In this document: positions 1 through 6,543 of the stretch, piece by piece
Numbering within the stretch: the stretch's first letter is position 1
Layout of the letters: each line of letters begins with the position of its first letter
From: Bifidobacterium breve
GTDB lineage: Bacteria; Actinomycetota; Actinomycetes; UBA12327
Direction of reading: 5' to 3'
Length of the DNA stretch: 7,802 bases
Assembly: GCA_943332445.1 (NCBI GenBank)
Contig: CALQPL010000040.1
Coordinates: 1 to 7,802, forward strand
Made by a program: the position numbers and the translations under genes
The notes under the pieces: generated by a model
What the model saw: only the letters and a program-made list of their open reading frames with translations
Database searches by the model: none
Told to the model about the DNA's origin: nothing

Positions 1-903
1 AAGGGGGCCATCTTCCAACGGGCCACCGATGTGGCGATCGCCTACAGCCAGGGAATTCAGTCGGGCCGCATCCCACTCGCCGTTAAGGCTCAGCACGCTA
101 TCTTTGAAAAGTTGGTGTACTCAAAACTGCGCAACGCGATGGGTGGTCAGATTCGCTGGGCGGTGTCCGGCGGTGCGCCGTTGGGTGAACGACTAGGTCA
201 CTTCTTCCGCGGTGCAGGTGTCACCATCCTTGAGGGCTATGGCCTGACTGAAACGACCGCTCCGCACACCGTCAACACCCCCAGCATGATCAAAGTTGGC
301 AGCGTGGGCAAACCGCTCCCCGGCTGCAGTGTGCGGATTGCCGATGACGGTGAAGTTCTGGTCAAAGGACCCAATGTTTTTCGCAGCTACCTTGGCGACC
401 CATCAGATACCGAAACCGCGTTCATCGATGGGTGGTACCGCACCGGTGATATCGGCACCCTCGATGACGGCTACCTCTACATCACCGGTCGAAAAAAGGA
501 AATCATCATCACCGCGGGTGGAAAGAACGTGGCCCCCGCGCCTTTGGAAGCACTCCTGGCCAGCAATCCGCTCGTCGCGCATGCCGTCGTCATCGGCGAC
601 AACCGGCCCTACATCGCCACGTTGCTCACGCTTGATCCCGACGAACTCAAAACGTGGCTGACAACACACGATCGCGCCGACCTCAGCGCTGCCGAGGTAG
701 TCAACGACCCCCAATTGCGCGCTGAACTGCAAAAGACCATCGATCTCGCGAACAAGACAGTGTCAGCGGCCGAAGGCATCCGGCGTTTCGTCATCTTGCC
801 TGTGGAGTTCACCGAGGAAACCGGTTACCTCACGCCAAAGTTGAGCGTGAAGCGCCACCTTGTCCTTGCTGACTTTGCGGAACAAGTTGAGAGTTTGTAC
901 TAA
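1..903 (+). CDS. Long-chain acyl-CoA synthetase (AMP-forming), C-terminal part, 5' end outside window
   Basis: This enzyme activates fatty acids to acyl-CoA through an acyl-adenylate intermediate, and acts in the cytosol or at the membrane. The reading frame is open from base 1, so the start lies upstream; the GTG at 31 is an internal Val codon. Visible adenylate-forming motifs in order are VSGGAPL (about 166-186), EGYGLTETT (232-258, the ATP/AMP-binding Y-G-x-T-E motif), WYRTGD (433-450, with the ribose-binding Asp), GRKKEIIITAGGKNVAP (487-537, hinge and start of the C-terminal lid), and the end motif LTPKLSVKR (829-855), which carries Lys residues in the usual A10 region. The GRKKEI..TAGGKNVAP form is typical of FadD15-like long-chain synthetases rather than short-chain acyl-CoA synthetases or peptide-synthetase domains. 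The gene ends in TAA, which shares its last base with the ATG of the ABC ATPase, so the two are probably translationally coupled. The family assignment is firm; chain length and pathway are inferred. Confidence 0.93.
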   Translation, partial: KGAIFQRATDVAIAYSQGIQSGRIPLAVKAQHAIFEKLVYSKLRNAMGGQIRWAVSGGAPLGERLGHFFRGAGVTILEGYGLTETTAPHTVNTPSMIKVGSVGKPLPGCSVRIADDGEVLVKGPNVFRSYLGDPSDTETAFIDGWYRTGDIGTLDDGYLYITGRKKEIIITAGGKNVAPAPLEALLASNPLVAHAVVIGDNRPYIATLLTLDPDELKTWLTTHDRADLSAAEVVNDPQLRAELQKTIDLANKTVSAAEGIRRFVILPVEFTEETGYLTPKLSVKRHLVLADFAEQVESLY

Positions 904-1613
904 TGAGCCACGAAGGCGTTGACGTCAAGGATTTGACGATTCGCTTTGGTCGCACCACCGCGATTGATCAGTTGAGTTTTTCACTCACTGCTGGAACATC
1001 GGTGGCCTTGATTGGTCGCAACGGTGCCGGCAAGTCGACGACCTTGCGTGTTCTCGCTGGCGTGCTCCCACCCAACGCGGGTGAGGTGATGCTCAATGGG
1101 ATCAATATCGTCAAAGACCCCATCGCCGCCCGATTCGAAGTGGGCTATTGCCCTGACGTGGGAGGTTTGATTCCGCGGGCCACACTCTGGGAACACCTAG
1201 AGCTCTCGGCGACGATTCGCGGAATGGATACGTCCTGGCAAGAGCGTGCCCAAGAACTCCTCGCCGCCTTTGACCTCACCGGTGCGGCCGATCGCATGAC
1301 CGCTGAGTTCTCGCATGGAATGAGCCGCCGATCAGCAGTGATCTTGGCCGCGTTGCATCAGCCCAAGGTTCTTTTGCTTGATGAACCCTTCGACGGCGTG
1401 GACCCCTTGGGTGTTGACGCGACCATGGATGTCATTGCCCAAGCAGAAGCCAGTGGCAGCACCGTCATCGTGTCTACTCACATGCTCCCCCTAGCCGTTG
1501 CTGCTTGCTCGCGCGCGCTGGTTTTGGCCAATGGACACATCACGTCTGATGGCCCTACTTCCGAACTTGCCGGACTTGAGGGTGAACAGGTGTATCGAAG
1601 GCTGCTGACGTGA
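903..1613 (+). CDS. ABC transporter ATP-binding protein (ABC-2 exporter type)
   Basis: This 236-residue protein is the ATPase subunit of an ABC exporter, the usual length for a single nucleotide-binding domain. Walker A is GRNGAGKST (residues 38-46), Walker B is VLLLDEP (156-162, catalytic Glu161), the D-loop region follows at GVDP (165-168), and the switch His is His193 in STH. Two motifs depart from consensus. The Q-loop position reads GYCPD, with Asp85 where most ABC proteins have Gln. The signature reads FSHGMSRR (136-143) instead of LSGGQ; S-x-G-M-x-x-R forms are common in ATPases paired with ABC-2 permeases. The ATG overlaps the preceding TAA by one base, and a GTGA overlap links it to the permease downstream, which is its evident partner. 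The substrate cannot be read from the sequence; drug, lipid or antimicrobial-peptide export are all possible. Confidence 0.93.
   Translation: MSHEGVDVKDLTIRFGRTTAIDQLSFSLTAGTSVALIGRNGAGKSTTLRVLAGVLPPNAGEVMLNGINIVKDPIAARFEVGYCPDVGGLIPRATLWEHLELSATIRGMDTSWQERAQELLAAFDLTGAADRMTAEFSHGMSRRSAVILAALHQPKVLLLDEPFDGVDPLGVDATMDVIAQAEASGSTVIVSTHMLPLAVAACSRALVLANGHITSDGPTSELAGLEGEQVYRRLLT
1597..1601 (+). promoter_or_regulatory. Ribosome binding site for the ABC permease (GAAGG)
   Basis: GAAGG lies 8 bases upstream of the GTG at 1610, inside the end of the ATPase gene. It supports the GTG start that overlaps the ATPase stop codon (GTGA) over any later start. Confidence 0.6.
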
Positions 1614-3127
1614 GTTCGCCAGCGCAACTGCGACCACTGATTGCGTTGCGTTGGAAGATGGTGCGCGAACCAAGCACTCGACGCGGCCTTGCGGTGGCAC
1701 TGGTTATTCCCGTTGCCCTCCTGCTCATCACCATCGTCGGCGCACGCCTTTATCCCGCGCCCGCCGACAGCACAACATTGCTGGTCATCGTTCCCGCACT
1801 GCTCTTGGGTTTTGTGGTGTTGTCGATCTTCGGACCACTCGCGGCCGGAGGCGGCAACGAGCTCTATCCCGCCGACCAACTGGTGGCATTTCCCATTAAG
1901 TCGCGCACCACTGCCCTCGCCGCACTGTGTTTGACACCGTTGAACCTGGCCTGGCTGGTTCAGGTGCTCATCGCCTTTGGCTTGATTAGCTATCTCGCGA
2001 GATCGTCGTGGCCCACTGCTCTTGCTGCATCCACCACGATCGCGGTGTTCATCGCCTGCGCCACCGTTTTTGGACAATGGGTGGGCTGGCTCATTGTTGG
2101 TATTCGCCAACGCATCATCGGGCGCATCCTCACCTGGATCGTTGCCCTGGCATTAGGTATGGGGTTTTTGGCCCTTTTGCGCTCAGGATCCTTGACGGGC
2201 TTTTTGGACAAAAGCCCGACGCTGTGGGTCGTTGTTGCCGCGCTTGGGCCCAGCCAAGGCAATTACTCACGCTGGTTTGAGCGCACGCTCGTGCTCGCTG
2301 TTTTGACCGCTGGCTTGTTTGCCCTCTCACTACTGAGTTGCCGATGGGCACTGCGCCAACCTCACCAATCGTGGGAACGCACGTCATCCTCGGTTCGTGC
2401 GCATCGCTCCACGCCGGGAATGGATCCACAAAAGATGGCAGCCCGCATGGATCGCGCAGGGTTATGGCGCAGTCCATCCATTCGCCGAGGCCTGGTCTTG
2501 TTAGCTGCAATCCCTGCAATCGCCTTGTGGCTTGCCGGAAGTCAACTCTCGCTTATGGCGTTGCTTCCAGGCCTGATTGCGGCCGGTAGCGCGTTGCTCT
2601 TTGGCGTCAACGCATTTTGTTTAGACGGGCCAGGCGCCCTGTGGCTGGCTGGTCTACCGATGAATCCGAGTTTGTGGTTTTGGCGACGCACTCGATTGGT
2701 GGCCGCCGTTGCACTGGCTGCCACTACACCCATCGTGGTCATCGGCTTGGTCAGACTGCCCGATGGTCCGCAGTGGTCAACAACTGCCATCGTGGCCCTC
2801 GGCGCCCTCTCATCGATTGCGTGGATCACCGCAACGAGCATGCGTACCTCGCTGACTCGCCCCCATCGCGCTCTACGGTTGAATTCCCGAGACACGCCAG
2901 CGCCGCCCGGATCCATGGCTGTGTACTCCATCAAGCTGTCCGCCATCGCTACGGGAATCGGGATTATCTTCACCATCGTGGTCATCAGCGGATCAGTGAC
3001 GAGTGGGCTGATCGTGACCACTGGCTTGATCGCATCGGCGATCCTGTCTCTCATCCGCTCAAACCGGACCTGGGAACGGGCTGATCAGCGAGCCATGGTC
3101 GTCACCACCGTCAGTGCAGGGCAATAA
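1610..3127 (+). CDS. ABC-2 type exporter permease with two fused homologous halves
   Basis: This is a 505-residue integral membrane protein, the channel partner of the preceding ATPase. I count about 12 hydrophobic segments: roughly residues 26-47, 57-79, 102-128, 139-165, 172-190 and 227-243, then 293-309, 314-335, 362-382, 391-410, 442-460 and 464-482. The two sets of six look like an internal duplication. Each half opens with a short amphipathic stretch ending S-x-R-R-G-L (PSTRRGL at 21-27, SPSIRRGL at 288-295), has a loop after its second helix (GGNELYPADQLVAFP at 81-95, GVNAFCLDGPGALWLAGLP at 332-350), and closes on a cytoplasmic W-E-R motif (255-257 and 488-490). One polypeptide could therefore supply both membrane halves. 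The GTG start overlaps the ATPase stop by four bases and has a good GAAGG site. The transporter-permease role is well supported by context and topology; the substrate is unknown. Confidence 0.85.
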   Translation: MSSPAQLRPLIALRWKMVREPSTRRGLAVALVIPVALLLITIVGARLYPAPADSTTLLVIVPALLLGFVVLSIFGPLAAGGGNELYPADQLVAFPIKSRTTALAALCLTPLNLAWLVQVLIAFGLISYLARSSWPTALAASTTIAVFIACATVFGQWVGWLIVGIRQRIIGRILTWIVALALGMGFLALLRSGSLTGFLDKSPTLWVVVAALGPSQGNYSRWFERTLVLAVLTAGLFALSLLSCRWALRQPHQSWERTSSSVRAHRSTPGMDPQKMAARMDRAGLWRSPSIRRGLVLLAAIPAIALWLAGSQLSLMALLPGLIAAGSALLFGVNAFCLDGPGALWLAGLPMNPSLWFWRRTRLVAAVALAATTPIVVIGLVRLPDGPQWSTTAIVALGALSSIAWITATSMRTSLTRPHRALRLNSRDTPAPPGSMAVYSIKLSAIATGIGIIFTIVVISGSVTSGLIVTTGLIASAILSLIRSNRTWERADQRAMVVTTVSAGQ

Positions 3128-3177
3128 GGGGGTTTTCGCCTACCTCAGGGGCGTGGCTAGCCCTAAGGCAAAACCCT
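3128..3177 (+). terminator. Imperfect stem-loop after the ABC permease, probable transcription terminator
   Basis: Starting directly after the TAA, GGGTTTT (3130-3136) pairs with AAAACCC (3170-3176). GCCT (3138-3141) then pairs with AGGC (3166-3169) around one bulged C at 3137. An internal loop follows, then AGGG (3147-3150) pairs with CCCT (3161-3164), closing a 10-base loop. No T-run follows the 3' arm, so it is not a textbook intrinsic terminator, but its position between two same-strand units fits one. Confidence 0.45.
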
Positions 3178-3178
3178 G

Positions 3179-3207
3179 GATGTGCCGATAGTGATGCAAG
3201 GTACGAT
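3179..3207 (+). promoter_or_regulatory. Weak promoter candidate for the Tad unit
   Basis: TACGAT at 3202-3207 matches the TATAAT -10 consensus at four of six bases. It lies in the only intergenic gap of the window, 56 bases before the cpaB start. The hexamer at the expected -35 spacing (GATGTG, 3179-3184) does not resemble TTGACA. A promoter somewhere in this gap is likely because a probable terminator precedes it; the exact hexamers are a guess. Confidence 0.25.
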
Positions 3208-3219
3208 ATTGCCACCTGA

Positions 3220-3242
3220 CCGGCGCTCACACGGCTCGCCGG
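3220..3242 (+). repeat. Perfect 6-bp inverted repeat in the presumed cpaB leader
   Basis: CCGGCG (3220-3225) and CGCCGG (3237-3242) are exact reverse complements separated by 11 bases, giving an all-GC stem. It ends 21 bases before the cpaB ATG and downstream of the promoter candidate, so it would sit in the 5' untranslated leader. It could be an RNA hairpin affecting translation or stability, a protein-binding dyad, or chance in GC-rich DNA. It leaves the AAGGA ribosome site free. Confidence 0.4.
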
Positions 3243-3253
3243 ACTGTCAACTC

Positions 3254-3258
3254 AAGGA
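3254..3258 (+). promoter_or_regulatory. Ribosome binding site of cpaB (AAGGA)
   Basis: AAGGA lies 5 bases before the ATG at 3264. It fixes this start, which also places the membrane anchor at the very N-terminus as expected for CpaB. Confidence 0.65.
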
Positions 3259-3263
3259 TCCCC

Positions 3264-3953
3264 ATGCCCCGCAGGACTGTCCTCCTTATCGCTTCACTCG
3301 GCGCTGCTTTCCTCGGCGTACTGCTTGTCATCGTTTATGTCAACGGTGTTGACTCGCGCGCTCGCAAGGGCCAAGAGATCGTAGAGGTGCTGTACACCAA
3401 GGTTCCGATTCAGTTGGGAACCTCGGGAGCTACCGCTGAACAAGGTGGAGCCTTTGAGTTGCGCAAGGTTGCGCGCGATGCGGCTGCCGCGGGAGCGCTC
3501 AGCAGTGTCGGTCCGATTCAAGGTTTGACGGCACTCATCGCCATCCCTGCCGGGCAACCGGTCACCAGCGCTCAGTGGGGAGAGTCAAATGCGACATCGT
3601 CGCTGGCCATTCCCGGCACCAAGGTCGCGATCAGCATTCAGCTCGGGGACACCCAACGCGTAGCAGGATTCGTGACTCCAGGAAGTGATGTCGCAGTCTT
3701 TATCACTCGCAACAACGCAACCAACGTCTTGATCCCCAGGGTTCGAGTTCTCGCTGTTGGAAGCTCGACGATTAACGGATCTGCCGGAAACAGTGAAGCT
3801 GTCCCGAGTTCTATTTTCACACTGGCGCTGGATCAAAACGACGCGGAAAAAGTCATTCTTGGACAAGGCAACGGCGCGCTCTCGTTCGCTTTGCTTTCCA
3901 AGGACTCACGAACCGGCAGGAATGGTCGCACCACCACGTCGGACCTTCGGTAA
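3264..3953 (+). CDS. cpaB: Flp/Tad pilus assembly protein CpaB (RcpC), SAF-domain protein
   Basis: This 229-residue protein begins with two Arg and a single hydrophobic helix (residues 6-27, LLIASLGAAFLGVLLVIVYV), so it is probably anchored with its C-terminus outside the cytoplasm. A SAF-like segment follows at about 40-105, with the typical ending IPAGQPVTSAQW (94-105). An RcpC-type domain covers about 115-215: LAIPGTKVAISIQL (114-127), GFVTPGSDVAVFIT (135-148), then VRVLAVG (160-166) and TLALDQNDAEKVILGQGNGALSFALL (186-211). These are hallmark CpaB/RcpC strand patterns, including the late segment of the D-A-x-K-V-x-x-A/G-x-x-x-G-x-L type. In Gram-negative Tad systems CpaB works with the CpaC secretin. 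Here the outer-membrane partner is presumably absent and the protein would act at the cell wall side. It heads a tightly spaced unit with cpaE, cpaF and the TadB-like gene. The tail (214-229) is polar and probably disordered. Confidence 0.85.
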   Translation: MPRRTVLLIASLGAAFLGVLLVIVYVNGVDSRARKGQEIVEVLYTKVPIQLGTSGATAEQGGAFELRKVARDAAAAGALSSVGPIQGLTALIAIPAGQPVTSAQWGESNATSSLAIPGTKVAISIQLGDTQRVAGFVTPGSDVAVFITRNNATNVLIPRVRVLAVGSSTINGSAGNSEAVPSSIFTLALDQNDAEKVILGQGNGALSFALLSKDSRTGRNGRTTTSDLR

Positions 3954-3955
3954 CC

Positions 3956-5155
3956 ATGACAGCAATTGTTGATTTGGACCCCGCTGTTGCCGCGGCGCTG
4001 AAAAGCGCCCTGGGCGATGCACTTGTTCTTGATTCAGTCGATGCCGTGCGCCGGCATATTGACACCAACCTGGGCGAAGACACCATCGTCGTGGGGCCCA
4101 CTGTCGATCTGGACAGCGCCTTTGAACTAGCCCGCGTCATGCGAGTTCAACGACCCAGCCTGGGCGTCATCCTGGTGCGTCGGCGTGTGGACACCAACGT
4201 CTTGTCATCAGCGATGCGCATGGGTGTTCGCGATGTGGTGGAAGAACGCGACATCGCAGCCATCGCGAGCGCAGTCACACGATCAAAAGAGGTCGCTCGT
4301 GCGCTTCGCCAGTCCGTGCCCGAAGGCGAGACGGCTGAACCTGGTCCAAGTCGCGGTCGCCTGATCACCGTATTTTCTGCCAAGGGCGGATGCGGCAAGA
4401 CCACACTGTCTACCAACTTGGCCGCCATGCTTGCCGACAACGGCACCAACGAGGTAGTGCTCGTTGACCTTGACCTGGCTTTTGGGGACGTAGCCATCGC
4501 GCTGCAACTGTTCCCCAAGCACACCATCGCCGATGCCGTACCAGTAGGCGATGACCTCGACGAGTCAGCGTTGCGATCACTGCTGACCAACCACTCGGCT
4601 GGTCTGACTGCCCTGGCAGCTCCTATGCAACCTGGCGTGGAAAAGACGATTGATTCCTCACTCGTTACGCACATTTTGTCGTTGCTGAAAGACATGTTCG
4701 ACTACGTCGTAGTTGACACTCCCCCTGCTTTCGATGACCAGGTCTTGGCTGCTTTTGATGCCAGCGACGCGATCGCCCTGATCGCCACGCTCGATATTCC
4801 AGCCCTGAAGAACCTCAAGCTGACCCTCGAGACTCTGGACCTCCTGGACTACCCGCGCGAAAACTGGAATCTGGTGCTCAACCGTGCCGACTCCAAGGTG
4901 GGGCTCTCCATTTCAGAGGTAGAAAAGACCCTTGGCCACAGCATCGGCGTACAGATTCCGTCATCGCGCGATGTTCCAGCCACGATTAACCGCGGAGTGC
5001 CCATCGTCCTAGACGACCCCAAGCACCCCGTCACAGATGCCGTGCGGCAAGTGGCGCTGCAGGCCTTCGGTGAATTCCGTTCCGACGATTCGATTCCGGA
5101 CACCGAAACAAGTAGCGACCGCAAATCCTTTATGCGTCGTAAGGCGAAGTCATGA
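3956..5155 (+). CDS. cpaE: Tad pilus assembly ATPase CpaE (ParA/MinD family)
   Basis: This 399-residue cytoplasmic protein is the localisation/assembly ATPase of Tad pili. Residues 1 to about 118 form a receiver-like domain ending in the pattern SSAMRMGVRDVVEE (84-97); I see no convincing phospho-acceptor Asp, as is usual for CpaE. A Pro/Gly/Glu-rich linker (121-134) leads to a ParA-type ATPase: the deviant Walker A SAKGGCGKTT (141-150, signature Lys143 and P-loop Lys148), the Walker A' strand VLVDLDLAFGD (168-178), and Walker B VVVDTPP (251-257). Later segments IPSSRDVPATINRGVPIV (334-351) and HPVTDAVRQVA (357-367) match the C-terminal part of CpaE/TadZ proteins. The C-terminus (376-399) is charged and probably flexible. 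The ATG is 2 bases after the cpaB stop, with only a weak ribosome site, so coupled translation is likely. The stop overlaps the cpaF start by four bases (ATGA). Confidence 0.9.
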   Translation: MTAIVDLDPAVAAALKSALGDALVLDSVDAVRRHIDTNLGEDTIVVGPTVDLDSAFELARVMRVQRPSLGVILVRRRVDTNVLSSAMRMGVRDVVEERDIAAIASAVTRSKEVARALRQSVPEGETAEPGPSRGRLITVFSAKGGCGKTTLSTNLAAMLADNGTNEVVLVDLDLAFGDVAIALQLFPKHTIADAVPVGDDLDESALRSLLTNHSAGLTALAAPMQPGVEKTIDSSLVTHILSLLKDMFDYVVVDTPPAFDDQVLAAFDASDAIALIATLDIPALKNLKLTLETLDLLDYPRENWNLVLNRADSKVGLSISEVEKTLGHSIGVQIPSSRDVPATINRGVPIVLDDPKHPVTDAVRQVALQAFGEFRSDDSIPDTETSSDRKSFMRRKAKS

Positions 5156-6540
5156 GTTTGGCCGATCGCCTGGCACAGGCGCGCAGAGATAAGACTGCGG
5201 AGAGCTTCGGGCCCGAAGGATCAGCCCTAGGAGCAGGCGACCTGTTCACACCGGTTGATGATCCCTTCCGCGAACTCAAACTTTCCGTCCACCAATCATT
5301 GATTGAAAGTTTGGGACCCAAGCTCTACGACTCAGCCATGACGCAGGCTGAACTTGAACAGCGGGTTCGCAGCACCTTGCAAGAGGTTCTCAGTGCCACG
5401 AACACCCCGCTGACCGTTACGGACCGCGCCAAGATTGCCCAGGAAATTGCTGACGACATTCTTGGGTACGGCCCCATCGAACCCTTCCTTCGCGATCCTG
5501 ACGTCACCGAGATCATGGTCAACGGGCCGTACTCGATTTACATTGAACGCGCTGGGCAACTCCACCGCGTTGACGCTTCGTTCAACAGCGAATCCCACGT
5601 CCGACGGACCATTGACAAGATTGTCACTCGCATCGGCCGTCGAGTCGACGAAGCTAGTCCCATGGTGGATGCCCGTCTGCCTGACGGCAGCCGCGTCAAC
5701 GCTGTCATTCCCCCACTCGCGGTCGACGGATCACTGCTGACGATTCGAAAGTTCAGTGCCGACCCCTACCGAGTGAACGATCTGATCGACTTTGGAACTT
5801 TGACCCAAACAGTGGCGGACTTCCTGTCAGCCTGTGTGCGCGGTCGCCTCAACATCTTGATCTCCGGAGGTACCGGAGCCGGCAAGACCACCACCTTGAA
5901 CGTCGTGTCGTCTTTCATCCCCGATGACGAGCGCATTGTCACCATCGAGGACGCCGCCGAACTCCAACTCAGCCAGCACCACGTCCTGCGCCTGGAGTCA
6001 CGCCCCACCAACATTGAAGGACGAGGCGAAGTCACCATTCGCGACCTTGTCCGCAATGCCTTGCGCATGCGCCCTGACCGCATCGTCGTCGGTGAGGTTC
6101 GAGACTCTGCAGCTTTGGACATGCTCCAAGCCATGAACACCGGTCATGACGGCTCAATTTGTACGGTTCACGCCAACTCTCCACGTGATGCCCTCGCCCG
6201 CATCGAAACCATGGTCTTGATGGCTGGCGTTGACCTTCCGATGCGAGCCGTTCGTGAACAGGTCAGTAGCGCTATCGACCTCGTGATCCACCAGGCCCGT
6301 TTCCGCGATGGATCACGACGCATCACCCATATCAGTGAGGTCGTAGGGATGGAGGGCGACATCATCACCATGCAGGAGCTCTTCCGCTTTGACTTTGACA
6401 TGGGATTTGATGACGAAGGACGCAGCCTGGGACGATTGAAGTCCACGGGTTTGCGCCCTCACTTCGAAGAAAAGTTGGCCGCCGGCGGAATCAAGCTTGA
6501 TGATGCAGCCTTCAGCTTCGAATCCTTTGAAGGTCGGTAA
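5152..6540 (+). CDS. cpaF: Tad pilus assembly / secretion ATPase CpaF (TadA)
   Basis: This 462-residue type II/IV secretion ATPase is the hexameric motor expected to drive Flp pilin assembly on the TadB/TadC platform. After a variable N-terminus (1-37) comes the helical CpaF-type domain, including DDILGYGPIEPFLRDPDVTEIMVNG (101-125), the family hallmark. The ATPase core has ARLPDGSRVNAVIPP (174-188), Walker A GGTGAGKTT (239-247), the Asp box IVTIEDAAEL (262-271), Walker B RIVVGEVRD (310-318, Glu315), and the His box HDGSICTVHANSPRDAL (332-348). All catalytic motifs are intact and the length is normal for the family. The ATG overlaps the cpaE stop (ATGA) with AAGG at 5141-5144 as a likely ribosome site. 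Because it sits between cpaE and a TadB-like gene, the Tad role is favoured over a conjugation VirB11 or other type II ATPase role. Confidence 0.95.
   Translation: MSLADRLAQARRDKTAESFGPEGSALGAGDLFTPVDDPFRELKLSVHQSLIESLGPKLYDSAMTQAELEQRVRSTLQEVLSATNTPLTVTDRAKIAQEIADDILGYGPIEPFLRDPDVTEIMVNGPYSIYIERAGQLHRVDASFNSESHVRRTIDKIVTRIGRRVDEASPMVDARLPDGSRVNAVIPPLAVDGSLLTIRKFSADPYRVNDLIDFGTLTQTVADFLSACVRGRLNILISGGTGAGKTTTLNVVSSFIPDDERIVTIEDAAELQLSQHHVLRLESRPTNIEGRGEVTIRDLVRNALRMRPDRIVVGEVRDSAALDMLQAMNTGHDGSICTVHANSPRDALARIETMVLMAGVDLPMRAVREQVSSAIDLVIHQARFRDGSRRITHISEVVGMEGDIITMQELFRFDFDMGFDDEGRSLGRLKSTGLRPHFEEKLAAGGIKLDDAAFSFESFEGR
6529..6533 (+). promoter_or_regulatory. Ribosome binding site for the VWA-TadB gene (GAAGG)
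   Basis: GAAGG lies 10 bases before the GTG at 6544, within the last codons of cpaF. It supports a GTG start; the next in-frame ATG, at codon 52, would remove the signal peptide. Confidence 0.55.
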
Positions 6541-6543
6541 CCC

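Noticed and set aside
492..498. A_AAA_AAG heptamer in frame, identical to the dnaX-type slippery sequence
   Set aside because: It encodes the conserved Lys-Lys of the synthetase GRKKEI motif, and the main frame continues normally through the known C-terminal motifs. I found no shared stimulator, and frameshifting would only give a truncated enzyme.
1478..2110. Long antisense open frame (210 codons) opposite the ATPase end and permease start
   Set aside because: Its product is rich in Gln, Cys, His and Asn with no recognisable domain, and it spans two well-supported + strand genes. It is the expected shadow of GC-rich codon use.
2542..3054. Antisense open frame of 170 codons opposite the permease
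   Set aside because: It lies wholly within the second half of the permease on the other strand, shows no domain pattern, and has no context as a gene.
3155..3162. GGCTAGCC palindrome in the intergenic gap as a possible operator
   Set aside because: An 8-base palindrome is expected by chance at this scale, and this one overlaps the loop and inner stem of the terminator-like structure. No second copy is seen nearby.
4147..4695. Antisense open frame of 182 codons opposite cpaE
   Set aside because: Its Ser/Arg/Thr-rich low-complexity product mirrors the cpaE coding strand; cpaE has all its ATPase motifs here.
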